Source of the DNA: Amycolatopsis marina
GTDB lineage: Bacteria > Actinomycetota > Actinomycetes > Mycobacteriales > Pseudonocardiaceae
Length of the DNA stretch: 64,000 nt
Reading direction: 5' to 3'
Assembly: GCF_900111885.1 (NCBI RefSeq)
Contig: NZ_FOKG01000001.1
Span: forward strand, 248,001-312,000
The position numbers and the translations under genes are program-made. The notes beneath the pieces are model-generated. The model was not told the origin of the DNA. It saw only the letters and a program-made list of their open reading frames with translations, and made no database searches. Shown piece after piece: positions 26,007 to 35,354 of this stretch (the stretch's first letter is position 1; every line of letters begins with the position of its first letter).

Positions 26007-27731
26007 TCAGCGCCGATCTGAGTCTGAACCGCTGATCACGTCGGGCGCGACCATGCGCTCATCGGCGAACAGATCACTGTCGTCGATGCCGAACTTGCGC
26101 ACGTGACCTGCGTCGGACTCCCCGTCCTGCGGCGCGGCGCGCTCCATGAAGCTGCCCCGGCCCTTGCCGCTCTGGGGATTGAGTTTCTCGGAGTTGCGCG
26201 AGACCCTGGCTTCCTCCTCCGGCAGGTCACCGACGGGCAACTGGTGCGGTGACCGGGCGGCGCCGGGAGCGCTACGGCCGACGCCCCGCCCCTTGCGTTC
26301 ATCCTGCCCGCTGAGAGCGCCCGCGACACCGCCCGCGCCCAGTGCCGCGATGCCTCCGCTGAGGTCGCCTGCCCTACCTGGCACACCGGAGGCCGGCGTC
26401 ACCGAACCACTGAACGAACCGGGGTGTTGCGTGGGCTGCGGCAACGAGCCGAACGACTTTCCCTTGGCCAGTGGGGTATCGCCCGCCGCCTGTCCACCGG
26501 GTGTCCCGGCACCTGACTGCGGCACGAACTTGCCCGCGACACCGCCGACAGGGGCGACAGCGGAGCCGCCGGGTACCGCGGGCTTCCCGGCCACGTTCGG
26601 CTGGCCCTGCTTGGCAGCGGCGCCGCCCTGCGTCGAGCCGGAGGACGAACCGGCCCCGGCACCCGAGCCGGTGCCCGCGACGCCGCCGACGGCGGCTCCG
26701 GGCGCGAGCGGCGTCGCACCACCGGAAGCACTGCCTGGCGCGGCACCGGACGCGCCGCCGGTCACCGGCATCCGGGCCGCGTCGGGCTGCTGTCCGGGCC
26801 GGACCGTGCCGACGACACCGCCGGTGCCGCTCTGGACCGGGGCGGAGGTACTGGGCGCGGACGCGCTCGGGGCCGTGCCGCTCGGCACGGTGGTCGCAGG
26901 GGCCTGCGCGCCCGTGCCCCGCGCCGGTGGCGCGGTGCGTTGCGCCGCCCCCACCACAGGCGCGGGCGACTCGACCACCGGAGCCGGACCACGCAGTGGC
27001 GCGGGGGCCTGCCCCTGACTGGGCGTGGGCGTCCTGCTCGGTTCTCCCGCCGCGTTGGCGGCAACGGTCGGCGACGCGGTGTCGGGCAGTGGGCCGCCCC
27101 CCGCGTTCACTGATCCGGGAAGCCGCGGAGCCGCACTCATCTGCAGTGCCTCGGGCTTGGACATCGGCTGGATGGAGGCCAGGTTCTCGCCGCTCTCCCT
27201 GGCGTAGCCGTTCAACGCCTCGAGCGCATGCTGCCGCGCCTCCCGTGCGGCGAGCACCTTCCTGGTGTGGTCGGTCTCGTAGCCGATCAGACTGAACAGC
27301 GAGTCGCCGAGACTGAAGCCGCCCGCACCCTCGCGCAAAGTCTGTGCGTCGGGCAGCTTGTGCAGCGTGCGACTGAACGCCTCGCCCTGCGCGAAGATCA
27401 TCTCCGCCGAGTGGCTGACCTTCTCGTTCGCGTCGGCGGTGAAGGCGGCCTCACTGTCGATCGCCGCGCCCGCCTGAATTCCCGCGTCGCTCTGCCATTC
27501 GACACCGAGCTTGCCCAACTCCTCGCGCAGTGTCCGCTCCGTGCTCACCAGCGCGTCACCGACCGCCTTGAGCGCATCGACCGCGGCGCCGAGGCCCTCG
27601 GTGCCCCCGCCCGCTCGGAAGAGGTCGATCTCGTCGGCGAGGCCGAGATCCGTGTATCCGTCGAACCGGTGACTGCGTATCCGGTCGACCAGCGCCGATA
27701 TGTCGGCAACGCTGATGGGCACGCCGTTCAT
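26007..27731 (-). CDS. PPE-like T7SS substrate with long Gly/Ala/Pro-rich tail
   Basis: A 574-residue protein: an N-terminal helical domain (about 1-190, with VEWQSDAG in the helical-hairpin turn region) typical of PPE/WXG-like actinobacterial secretion substrates. A low-complexity region of about 340 residues rich in Gly, Ala, Pro and Ser follows, then a C-terminal charged segment. I chose ATG at 27731 after GTGAGAG. It sits between EspG and a DUF3558 lipoprotein on the same strand. Probably exported by an ESX system coded elsewhere. The long tail could span or coat the cell wall. Confidence 0.8.
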   Translation of the reverse strand: MNGVPISVADISALVDRIRSHRFDGYTDLGLADEIDLFRAGGGTEGLGAAVDALKAVGDALVSTERTLREELGKLGVEWQSDAGIQAGAAIDSEAAFTADANEKVSHSAEMIFAQGEAFSRTLHKLPDAQTLREGAGGFSLGDSLFSLIGYETDHTRKVLAAREARQHALEALNGYARESGENLASIQPMSKPEALQMSAAPRLPGSVNAGGGPLPDTASPTVAANAAGEPSRTPTPSQGQAPAPLRGPAPVVESPAPVVGAAQRTAPPARGTGAQAPATTVPSGTAPSASAPSTSAPVQSGTGGVVGTVRPGQQPDAARMPVTGGASGAAPGSASGGATPLAPGAAVGGVAGTGSGAGAGSSSGSTQGGAAAKQGQPNVAGKPAVPGGSAVAPVGGVAGKFVPQSGAGTPGGQAAGDTPLAKGKSFGSLPQPTQHPGSFSGSVTPASGVPGRAGDLSGGIAALGAGGVAGALSGQDERKGRGVGRSAPGAARSPHQLPVGDLPEEEARVSRNSEKLNPQSGKGRGSFMERAAPQDGESDAGHVRKFGIDDSDLFADERMVAPDVISGSDSDRR

Positions 27732-27739
27732 GCTCTCAC

Positions 27740-28315
27740 TCAGCCCTTCGCTCGGAGGGTCCGCAACGCGAGCGTCGCGGCCTTCGCCGACAGGGCACAC
27801 AGCTCCTGCTGGTCGAAGGCGTCACGGGTGATGGGATACAGCTGCGAGCGCAGGGTCTGTCCTTGCGCCACACCGACGAGGATTTCGCAGTCGGCCGGGG
27901 TTCCCCTGTCCCGGTACCGGGTCACCGAGGGGTATCCGGCCACCTCGCCGGTTCGGGCACGCACCGTCGTCGACGCGTATTCACCGTCGATCCAGGCATG
28001 CAGGTCCGCGTCGGTGATCGTTTCCAACACGTGGGAGTAGTACGGCCGGGTCCGGTCGACATCGAACGAGCACGCCCGCCCGGCCTCTCTCGGCCTGCTG
28101 TTCACCCCGAGTTCGTCGAGCTGAGCGCTGCTCAGCAGCGAACACGGGTCGACGTCGTCGAGGGAGAGTTCCTGCGGCCGCTGGAACGGCTCGCTCGGTC
28201 CGGTGCCGTCCGGCACGGGAACGGCCCGGCCTGGCTCCGTCGAGCCACACCCGGACAGTCCCAGCAGCACCACCATCAGCAGCACCTGGTTACGCGCCGG
28301 GGTCGCGCCGGTCAC
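27740..28315 (-). CDS. DUF3558-type lipoprotein
   Basis: A 191-residue lipoprotein: a basic start, a hydrophobic stretch and the lipobox LSGC (about residue 23), then the DUF3558 pattern DVDPCSLL...ACSFDV. It should be anchored outside the membrane. GTG at 28315 follows GGAGAG by five bases. The start overlaps the end of the PE-like gene by 26 bases. The similar DPC modules in the adjacent kinase suggest that both bind related ligands or each other. Confidence 0.85.
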   Translation of the reverse strand: MTGATPARNQVLLMVVLLGLSGCGSTEPGRAVPVPDGTGPSEPFQRPQELSLDDVDPCSLLSSAQLDELGVNSRPREAGRACSFDVDRTRPYYSHVLETITDADLHAWIDGEYASTTVRARTGEVAGYPSVTRYRDRGTPADCEILVGVAQGQTLRSQLYPITRDAFDQQELCALSAKAATLALRTLRAKG

Positions 28316-28697
28316 CAAAGCTCTCCGCCTTGTCGTCCTCGCCGGCCTCGTAGGCGGCGCTGGCAGCGCGCAGCTGCTCGACCAGGACTCGCAGGCCCTC
28401 GATGTAGGCCCGGACCCTGCCCTCGTAGGACTCTTCGCCGTCGACCACCACCGAGTTCCACGCCTCGATGGCGTTCCTGCTGACGATGTCCTCCGACGGC
28501 GGTGCGATCCGCAGCGCACCCAGTTGGGCGCGCACCCGGTCCTGCAGCTCGTTGGCCTGTGCCTCGAGCACACCGGCGACCTCGAGCAGCTTGTCCGGCT
28601 CGACCTGGATGTCGCGGGCCCCTGGAACGGCGGGAACGCTCGCGCCCAGCGCGTACGTCGACAGAGCACTACCGGACTGCACGGCGCTGTCTGTCAT
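28290..28697 (-). CDS. PE-like helical-hairpin T7SS-associated protein
   Basis: A 135-residue mostly helical protein (QVEPDKLLEVAGVLEAQANELQDRV..., then a second helix from about 85-110) in the position where a PE or WXG-like partner of the PPE gene usually lies. It lacks a clear PE or WXG motif, so the label is from context and shape. ATG at 28697 follows GGGTGGGCAG. It leads the four-gene minus-strand operon PE-like/DUF3558/PPE/EspG. Confidence 0.65.
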   Translation of the reverse strand: MTDSAVQSGSALSTYALGASVPAVPGARDIQVEPDKLLEVAGVLEAQANELQDRVRAQLGALRIAPPSEDIVSRNAIEAWNSVVVDGEESYEGRVRAYIEGLRVLVEQLRAASAAYEAGEDDKAESFGDRRDPGA

Positions 28698-28879
28698 CTG
28701 CCCACCCCCGCTGACGGTCGGTAACCGGCCGGTTCCAACAAGAGGTTACCAACGCCGATGTAACAGCGGCCTGAATTCGCGAAGAAACCGGCTGTCCGCT
28801 CATAGGTCGGGTTCTTCACCACGACCTGTCATCTCGACCTCGCGTCACACGTGCAGCCATCCGTCGCGAGCCGCCCCTA

Positions 28880-28930
28880 CTGTGGCAAAAGAAGCCTGCC
28901 ACAGCGGGGGCCCGCTCCGGGCGGCCCCCG
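28880..28930. terminator. Tandem hairpins after purD
   Basis: Two stem-loops: an 8-bp stem CTGTGGCA (28880-28887) with 28897-28904, and an 8-bp GC stem CGGGGGCC (28905-28912) with 28923-28930. They lie just past the purD stop and within the roughly 260-bp gap to the PE-like gene's start. The gap shows no other feature. Confidence 0.65.
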
Positions 28931-28958
28931 CCGAACGACTTGTGAACAACCCTCCCGG

Positions 28959-30227
28959 TCAGGGCTGGGGAACGGGCAGGGCGATGTCGCCGCGCGCCGC
29001 GCGCCGGGCGATGTCGGTGCGGTGATGCGATCCGGGCAGGTGCACCTTCGCCACCCGCTCGTAGGCCTGCACCCGCGCGGCTTCGAGGTCCGCGCCCGTG
29101 CCGACGACCGAGAGCACCCTGCCGCCGTGTGAGACGACCGCGCCGTCGTCCCGCCGCCGAGTACCCGCGTGCAGCACACCCTCGGCCTCCGAGCCGGTGA
29201 TGACGTCACCGGGACGCGGGACACCGGGGTAGCCGTCGGCGGCCAGCACCACGGTCACCGCCGCGCCGTCGGCCCACTCCAGGGGCGGCTGCTCCGCGAG
29301 GGTGCCGGTTGCGGTGGCGTACAGCAGCCCGGCGATCGGGGTGCGCAGCAGTGCGAGCACGGCCTGGGTCTCGGGATCGCCGAAGCGGCAGTTGAACTCG
29401 ATGACCTGCGGGCCTTCGGAGGTGAGCGCGAGCCCCGCGTAGAGCAGCCCGGAGAACGGGGCGCCGCGCTTCGCGAGTTCGTCCACCACCGGCTGCACGG
29501 TGGTGCGCACGATGTCTTCGACGAGACCGTCCGGGGCCCAGGGCAGGGGGGCGTAGGCACCCATGCCGCCGGTGTTCGGCCCGGCGTCGCCGTCGCCGAC
29601 CCGCTTGAAGTCCTGCGCGGGCAGCAGCGGAACCACGGTGCGGCCGTCGACCAGGCAGAAGAGGGACGCCTCCGGACCGTCCAGGAACGATTCGAGGAGC
29701 ACGGGGTGCCCGCCGTCGAGCAGGGTGATGGCGTGCTGGCGGGCGACGTCGACGTCCTTGGTGACGACCACGCCCTTGCCCGCGGCCAGACCGTCGTCCT
29801 TCACCACCCAGGTCGGACCGAAGCGGAGCAGCGCGGCGTCGAGATGCGCCGGGTTGTCCACGATCTCGCTGTGCGCCGTCGGAACACCGGCCGCGGCCAT
29901 CACGTCCTTGGCGAAGGACTTGGACCCCTCGATCCGGGCGGCCGCGGCGGACGGGCCGAAACAGGCGATGCCCGCGGCGCGGATCGAGTCGGCGACACCG
30001 GCGACGAGCGGCACCTCGGGACCGATCACCACGAGGTCGGCCTTCCAGCTCACCGCCAGTTCGGTGACCGCGGCCGGGTCGGCCTGATCCACCCCCAGCG
30101 GTTCCGCGAGCGCGGCGATTCCGGCGTTGCCGGGAGCGCAACCCACGGCGGTGACCGCCGGGTCGTGTGAGGCGGCGAGGACGAGGGCATGCTCACGGGC
30201 TCCGGAGCCGATAACCAGGACACGCAC
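28959..30227 (-). CDS. purD: Phosphoribosylamine-glycine ligase
   Basis: A 422-residue ATP-grasp enzyme joining glycine to phosphoribosylamine in purine synthesis. Seen: [14 protein letters not shown] at the start, [28 protein letters not shown] and [12 protein letters not shown]. Full length. It is apparently a single-gene unit, with hairpins downstream and an inverted repeat upstream. Confidence 0.97.
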   Translation of the reverse strand: MRVLVIGSGAREHALVLAASHDPAVTAVGCAPGNAGIAALAEPLGVDQADPAAVTELAVSWKADLVVIGPEVPLVAGVADSIRAAGIACFGPSAAAARIEGSKSFAKDVMAAAGVPTAHSEIVDNPAHLDAALLRFGPTWVVKDDGLAAGKGVVVTKDVDVARQHAITLLDGGHPVLLESFLDGPEASLFCLVDGRTVVPLLPAQDFKRVGDGDAGPNTGGMGAYAPLPWAPDGLVEDIVRTTVQPVVDELAKRGAPFSGLLYAGLALTSEGPQVIEFNCRFGDPETQAVLALLRTPIAGLLYATATGTLAEQPPLEWADGAAVTVVLAADGYPGVPRPGDVITGSEAEGVLHAGTRRRDDGAVVSHGGRVLSVVGTGADLEAARVQAYERVAKVHLPGSHHRTDIARRAARGDIALPVPQP

Positions 30228-30248
30228 GCGCAGAGCGTAGCCCCTGCC

Positions 30249-30312
30249 GGTAATTCGCCGACGAGTTCCCCTGCCGAGGCCGCCGGTGACGGAAAGCCGT
30301 CGGCGAATTACC
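30249..30312. repeat. 15-bp inverted repeat between purD and phosphodiesterase gene
   Basis: GGTAATTCGCCGACG (30249-30263) pairs perfectly with 30298-30312 across a 34-base loop in the divergent intergenic region. The arm resembles the GAATTCGTCGACG palindrome family. Regulatory or repeat role; not decided. Confidence 0.6.
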
Positions 30313-30446
30313 GCAGCTGGCTAAACTTCGCGCACTCGTCGTTTACCAGGGTGTCAACGAGGTGACCGGGTTCCTTCGCCTCGCGGACGCACTGGGCGGT
30401 GAGGGTTGCCCGGAAGATCCCGAATCCCTGCTTGGAGGTTCTTGCG

Positions 30447-31571
30447 ATGGTGCGAAAGAGACTTGCCGCGCTGGCCCTGACCGGACTCGCCGTGCTCGGC
30501 GTGGTCACCGTGTCGGGCCCGGCCGCGGCGAAGGAGAAGGGGTCGGATGCTGCGGCGACCGCCCACCGGGGGCACGATGAGCCGGTGATCGTCGGCCACC
30601 GCGGAGCCCCTGGATACCGCCCGGAGCACACCCTCGCGTCGTACGAACTGGCCTACCGTCAGGGCGCGAACTGGGTGGACGTCGACCTGGTGCCAACGAA
30701 GGACGGGCACCTGGTCGCGCGGCACGAGAACGAGATCAGCGGCACGACGGACGTCGCCGAGCACCCGGAGTTCGCCGACCGCAAGACCACGAAGGTCATC
30801 GACGGCACCGAGTTCACCGGCTGGTTCACCGAGGACTTCACCCTCGCGGAACTGAAGACACTGCGTGCGGTGGAGCGGATTCCGCAGCTGCGACCGCACA
30901 ACACGATCTACGACGGCCGGTTCGAGGTGGTGACCTACCAGGAGGTGCTCGACCTCACGAAGCGGCTCGGCAGGGAGCTGCGGCGCACACTCGGGACGTA
31001 CCCGGAGGTGAAGCACTCCACGTACTTCACCTCGATCGGCAATCCCGTTGAGCCGAAGCTGGTGCGGATCCTCAAGCGCAACGGCCTCAACCGGCACAGC
31101 GCCCCGGTGATCATCCAGTCCTTCGAGGTGACCAACCTGAAGGAACTGGACCGGCAGGTGCGGGTCCCGCTGGTGCAGCTGACGCTCGCCAACGGTGCAC
31201 CGCAGGACTTCGTGGCCGGCGGCGACCCACGTACCTACGCCGACCTGGTGACGCCGGAAGGCCTGCGCGAGATCGCCCGCTACGCCGACTACCTCGGCCC
31301 GGAGAAGAACCAGATCATTCCGAGGGACGCCGAGGGGAACCTGACCTCGCCGAGCTCTCTGGTGCGCGACGCACACGCCGCGGGACTCGAGGTCGTGCCG
31401 TTCACCTTCCGCAACGAGAACGCTTTCCTACCGGCGAACCTGCGTTCGTCGGACGACCCGGCCGCATGGGGCGACGCCTTCGCGGAGTACGAAGCCTTCT
31501 TCGCCGCAGGCGTGGACGGCCTCTTCGCCGACCAGCCGGACACCGCGCTGGAAGCCCGCCGGGGCCGCTGA
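30447..31571 (+). CDS. Secreted glycerophosphodiester phosphodiesterase
   Basis: A 374-residue GDPD-family enzyme with a signal peptide (about 1-28, RKRLAALALTGLAVLGVV ending AAA). Catalytic region: VGHRGAPGYRPEHTLASY with the catalytic His, VDVDLVPTKDGHLVARHE, and EVVPFTFRNEN with GVDGLFADQPD near the end. It releases glycerol-3-phosphate from phospholipid headgroup diesters outside the cell. I chose ATG at 30447, eight bases after GGAGG. A palindromic element lies after the stop. Confidence 0.9.
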   Translation: MVRKRLAALALTGLAVLGVVTVSGPAAAKEKGSDAAATAHRGHDEPVIVGHRGAPGYRPEHTLASYELAYRQGANWVDVDLVPTKDGHLVARHENEISGTTDVAEHPEFADRKTTKVIDGTEFTGWFTEDFTLAELKTLRAVERIPQLRPHNTIYDGRFEVVTYQEVLDLTKRLGRELRRTLGTYPEVKHSTYFTSIGNPVEPKLVRILKRNGLNRHSAPVIIQSFEVTNLKELDRQVRVPLVQLTLANGAPQDFVAGGDPRTYADLVTPEGLREIARYADYLGPEKNQIIPRDAEGNLTSPSSLVRDAHAAGLEVVPFTFRNENAFLPANLRSSDDPAAWGDAFAEYEAFFAAGVDGLFADQPDTALEARRGR

Positions 31572-31578
31572 GGTGAGT

Positions 31579-31637
31579 TCCCCAATGTGGCATTCGGGAC
31601 GTTGAAGTTCTCAGATTCGACGCTGCCACATTGGGGA
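31579..31637. repeat. CCCCAATG-type inverted repeat, copy A
   Basis: Arms TCCCCAATGTGGCA (31579-31592) and 31624-31637 pair perfectly over 14 bp with a 31-base loop containing TTGAAGTTC. It fills the gap between convergent phosphodiesterase and purA genes, fitting a two-way terminator. A relative lies at 37231. Confidence 0.8.
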
Positions 31638-31653
31638 CATCCCCTCGGGGCGG

Positions 31654-33000
<1,347 letters not shown>

Positions 33001-33111
33001 TTACATCGCGACCTGCACCGATGATCAGCCGTGCATTCGGAATCGAGCATGATGGTACTCAGCGGTGCGCGACTGTACCGACAACACGACGAGAACAGGA
33101 AGGTCGGTCAC

Positions 33112-33774
33112 GTGCACGGATTGCTGCTGGTGTGCGGGGAGAACACGCCGGACCTTCCCGAGATCGACGGACTCCCGGTCCATCGCCTCCCCACGCGGCC
33201 CGGCAAGTCCGACGTGGACCCGCTGCTGAGCGCCGAGGGGGCGGGGCATCTGGTTGTCCTCGGCACGGACGGCGACCTGGCGGCAGTGGTACTTCGCCTG
33301 CTACGCAAGGACAAGCTGGCCACGACGACACTAGGTTTCGTCCCGGCCGATCCCGCTTCGGCGGTTGCGGAGATCTGGTCGCTGCCCACCGATCCGCGGC
33401 GGGCACTGCACCTCGCGCTGGTCGGTGACGTGGATCCGGTTCCGCTGATCCGGGACGACGTCGGCGGAGTACTGATCGGACGCGGCGTGATCGGCCCGGT
33501 ACGCGGAGTTGCCTACTGTGACGACGACGTGGCACTGCGCGGCGCGGCGCGGGGAATCACGGTGGAGCCGGACGACGCGGGTGCGGGCCTCGTGGTTCAG
33601 GTGACCAAGGGATCGCTGTTCAAACGGCGCATCACGTTCAACGCGCGCGCGTTCCAGCTCGGCTGTCTCCCGCTCGTGCCGCTCGCGGACGGCGTGCCGT
33701 ACTCCCGCCCGATGAAGCGCTGGACCTGGTACCGCCACACCGAGGACCTGCGTCTGGTCCGCGGCCTCGCCTGA
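33112..33774 (+). CDS. Conserved protein resembling a degenerate diacylglycerol-kinase domain
   Basis: A 220-residue protein divergent from purA. Residues about 35-110 show the layout of lipid-kinase (DAGKc) domains: VVLGTDGDLAAVVLRLL at the place of GGDGT..., then TLGFVPAD...LPTDPRRALHLAL. The catalytic loop is altered (GTDGD). GTG at 33112 is eight bases after AGGAAGG. A gene of similar size sits divergent from purA in mycobacteria (from memory). It may be a catalytically weak or dead lipid kinase relative; function unknown. Confidence 0.7.
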   Translation: MHGLLLVCGENTPDLPEIDGLPVHRLPTRPGKSDVDPLLSAEGAGHLVVLGTDGDLAAVVLRLLRKDKLATTTLGFVPADPASAVAEIWSLPTDPRRALHLALVGDVDPVPLIRDDVGGVLIGRGVIGPVRGVAYCDDDVALRGAARGITVEPDDAGAGLVVQVTKGSLFKRRITFNARAFQLGCLPLVPLADGVPYSRPMKRWTWYRHTEDLRLVRGLA

Positions 33775-33788
33775 CCGTCCGGACCCGT

Positions 33789-33855
33789 CCGCATTTTCGC
33801 GGGAAAAGTGCGGCCGCGTGGGCGTCCGGGTTGGTGCACTTTCCTACGAAAGTGC
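33789..33855. repeat. Two divergent CACTTTC palindrome variants
   Basis: A weaker copy at 33789-33813 (CCGCATTTTCGC...) and GCACTTTCCTACGAAAGTGC at 33836-33855, centres about 44 bp apart. They lie in the 194-bp gap before the nuclease gene and look like a decayed pair of the main family. Confidence 0.6.
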
Positions 33856-33968
33856 TGGTCCGGTTAACCCACACGTGTTGCGTTCGTCACCTTTCCGGTT
33901 CAAGGTCGGAAAGTACCCAACCGCCGGATCGGCAGCTCCCCAGCCGGCCTGACGAGAGAAGGCACGCC

Positions 33969-34625
33969 GTGAACGTCTCCCGTACCGCGTCCACATCCCG
34001 CATCGTCCGTCAGGCGCTGGCCGTCACCGGAGCCTCCGCAATCCTCGTCGCGGGACTGGGCGGTGCCGCTGCCGCTGAACCACCGGGCATTCCCAGCGGA
34101 CCCACGGCCGAAGCGCAACTCGCCGAACTCACCGTGGCCGCCGACGGCCCGATGACCGGATACGACCGGGACAAGTTCCCGCACTGGGGCAGCCAGGGCG
34201 ACAACTGCAACACCCGCGAAGTGGTCCTCGAGCGCGACGGCACGAATGTGCGTACCGGCACGGACTGCTATCCGACCTCGGGCAGCTGGCGCAGCGCCTA
34301 CGACGGAGCCACCTGGTCGCAGCCGTCCGATGTGGACATCGATCACGTCGTTCCGCTCGCCGAGGCATGGCGGTCCGGCGCGGCGGAATGGACCACGGAC
34401 AAGCGGAAGCAGTTCGCCAACGACCTCTCCGGCCCGCAGCTGATCGCCGTGACGGACAACGTCAACCAGGAGAAGGGCGACAAGGCGCCGGAGGACTGGA
34501 AGCCGCCGACGACGAGCTACTGGTGCACCTACGCCAGCATGTGGGTCGCGGTGAAACACAAGTGGGAACTCACGATCAGCACGGCGGAGAAGTCAGCACT
34601 GAGCGGCATGCTCGACCGCTGCTGA
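33969..34625 (+). CDS. Secreted HNH/DUF1524-type nuclease
   Basis: A 218-residue exported protein: a signal peptide (about 1-35, ending AAAAEPP) and a C-terminal HNH-like nuclease domain with DVDIDHVVPLAEAWRSGAAEW and QLIAVTDNVNQEKGDK, plus paired Cys (NCNTRE, TDCYP, WCTY, LDRC) for disulfides. GTG at 33969 with GAGAGAAGG. It would degrade nucleic acid outside the cell. It converges on the TetR gene with 10 bases between stops. Confidence 0.85.
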   Translation: MNVSRTASTSRIVRQALAVTGASAILVAGLGGAAAAEPPGIPSGPTAEAQLAELTVAADGPMTGYDRDKFPHWGSQGDNCNTREVVLERDGTNVRTGTDCYPTSGSWRSAYDGATWSQPSDVDIDHVVPLAEAWRSGAAEWTTDKRKQFANDLSGPQLIAVTDNVNQEKGDKAPEDWKPPTTSYWCTYASMWVAVKHKWELTISTAEKSALSGMLDRC

Positions 34626-34635
34626 ACGGGCACGG

Positions 34636-35286
34636 TCAGCGCATCCGCTCGATGATGTGCGCACCGTGCTGATAGAGCCGTTGCACACCGCCGATGGTGA
34701 ACTCCGTGAGTAGTTCGACCAGTGCCTCCCGCTCCGGGGGATCACCGTCGGCGGTGAGCTTGACCAGCGCCTCGGTCATCGCGATGTACATCGCGGCCAG
34801 CGCGGTGTCAGTGCGGCCGGGGTCGATGCCGTGCTCGGCCCACCGCTTCCGGCTGGCCTCGGTGTAGAGCCCGGCCAGCTGGGAGCGCACCCGCGTCATC
34901 GCTGGATCCCCACCACGCTCGGCCTCCTGCAGCACCGGAAGTGCGTCGGGATACTCCTCGACGAAGTCGAATATCGCACCGAAGTTCGCGCGCGCCCACA
35001 TACGCAGATCGGGTTCGTCGTTGCCGAGTGCCTGCGCTCCCATCCACTCGACCGCGAGTTCCTCGACCTCGGCGACGACGGCGGCGAACAGCGCCGATCG
35101 GTCACCGAAGGTCTCGTAGACGCTCTGCCTGCTCACGCCGGCCGCACGCGCGATCTGCTCGATCGTGGCCGACCGCTGTCCATGTGCGGCGAACTCCGTC
35201 CTCGCCGCACTCAGGACCAACTCCCGCAGTTCCTCCGGGGGAAGTTTTCGAGGCCGCCCTGGACGGCGACGATCGGCAGTTGACAT
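34636..35286 (-). CDS. TetR-family regulator (lipase-divergent)
   Basis: A 216-residue TetR protein with an Arg-rich start (RRRPGRPRKLPPEELRE) and HTH around 35-65 (TIEQIARAAGVSRQSVYETFGD). ATG at 35286. It diverges from the lipase gene, with a perfect 22-bp dyad in between that fits its operator. Confidence 0.85.
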   Translation of the reverse strand: MSTADRRRPGRPRKLPPEELRELVLSAARTEFAAHGQRSATIEQIARAAGVSRQSVYETFGDRSALFAAVVAEVEELAVEWMGAQALGNDEPDLRMWARANFGAIFDFVEEYPDALPVLQEAERGGDPAMTRVRSQLAGLYTEASRKRWAEHGIDPGRTDTALAAMYIAMTEALVKLTADGDPPEREALVELLTEFTIGGVQRLYQHGAHIIERMR

Positions 35287-35310
35287 CGTGCGCCACCTCA
35301 CATAGACATA

Positions 35311-35332
35311 TTTTCGACATCGCTGTCGAAAA
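35311..35332. promoter_or_regulatory. TetR operator candidate (TTTTCGACA dyad)
   Basis: TTTTCGACA-TCGC-TGTCGAAAA, a perfect 9-bp dyad in the 68-bp divergent region between tetR and the lipase gene. AT-rich in a GC-rich genome, placed where both promoters would be blocked. Confidence 0.75.
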
Positions 35333-35354
35333 CTAAGCTCGACGAGGAGCAAGT

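Noticed and set aside
28698..28958. A tRNA or small RNA in the gap after purD
   Set aside because: The stems are simple hairpins without cloverleaf order or anticodon arm; a terminator explains them better.
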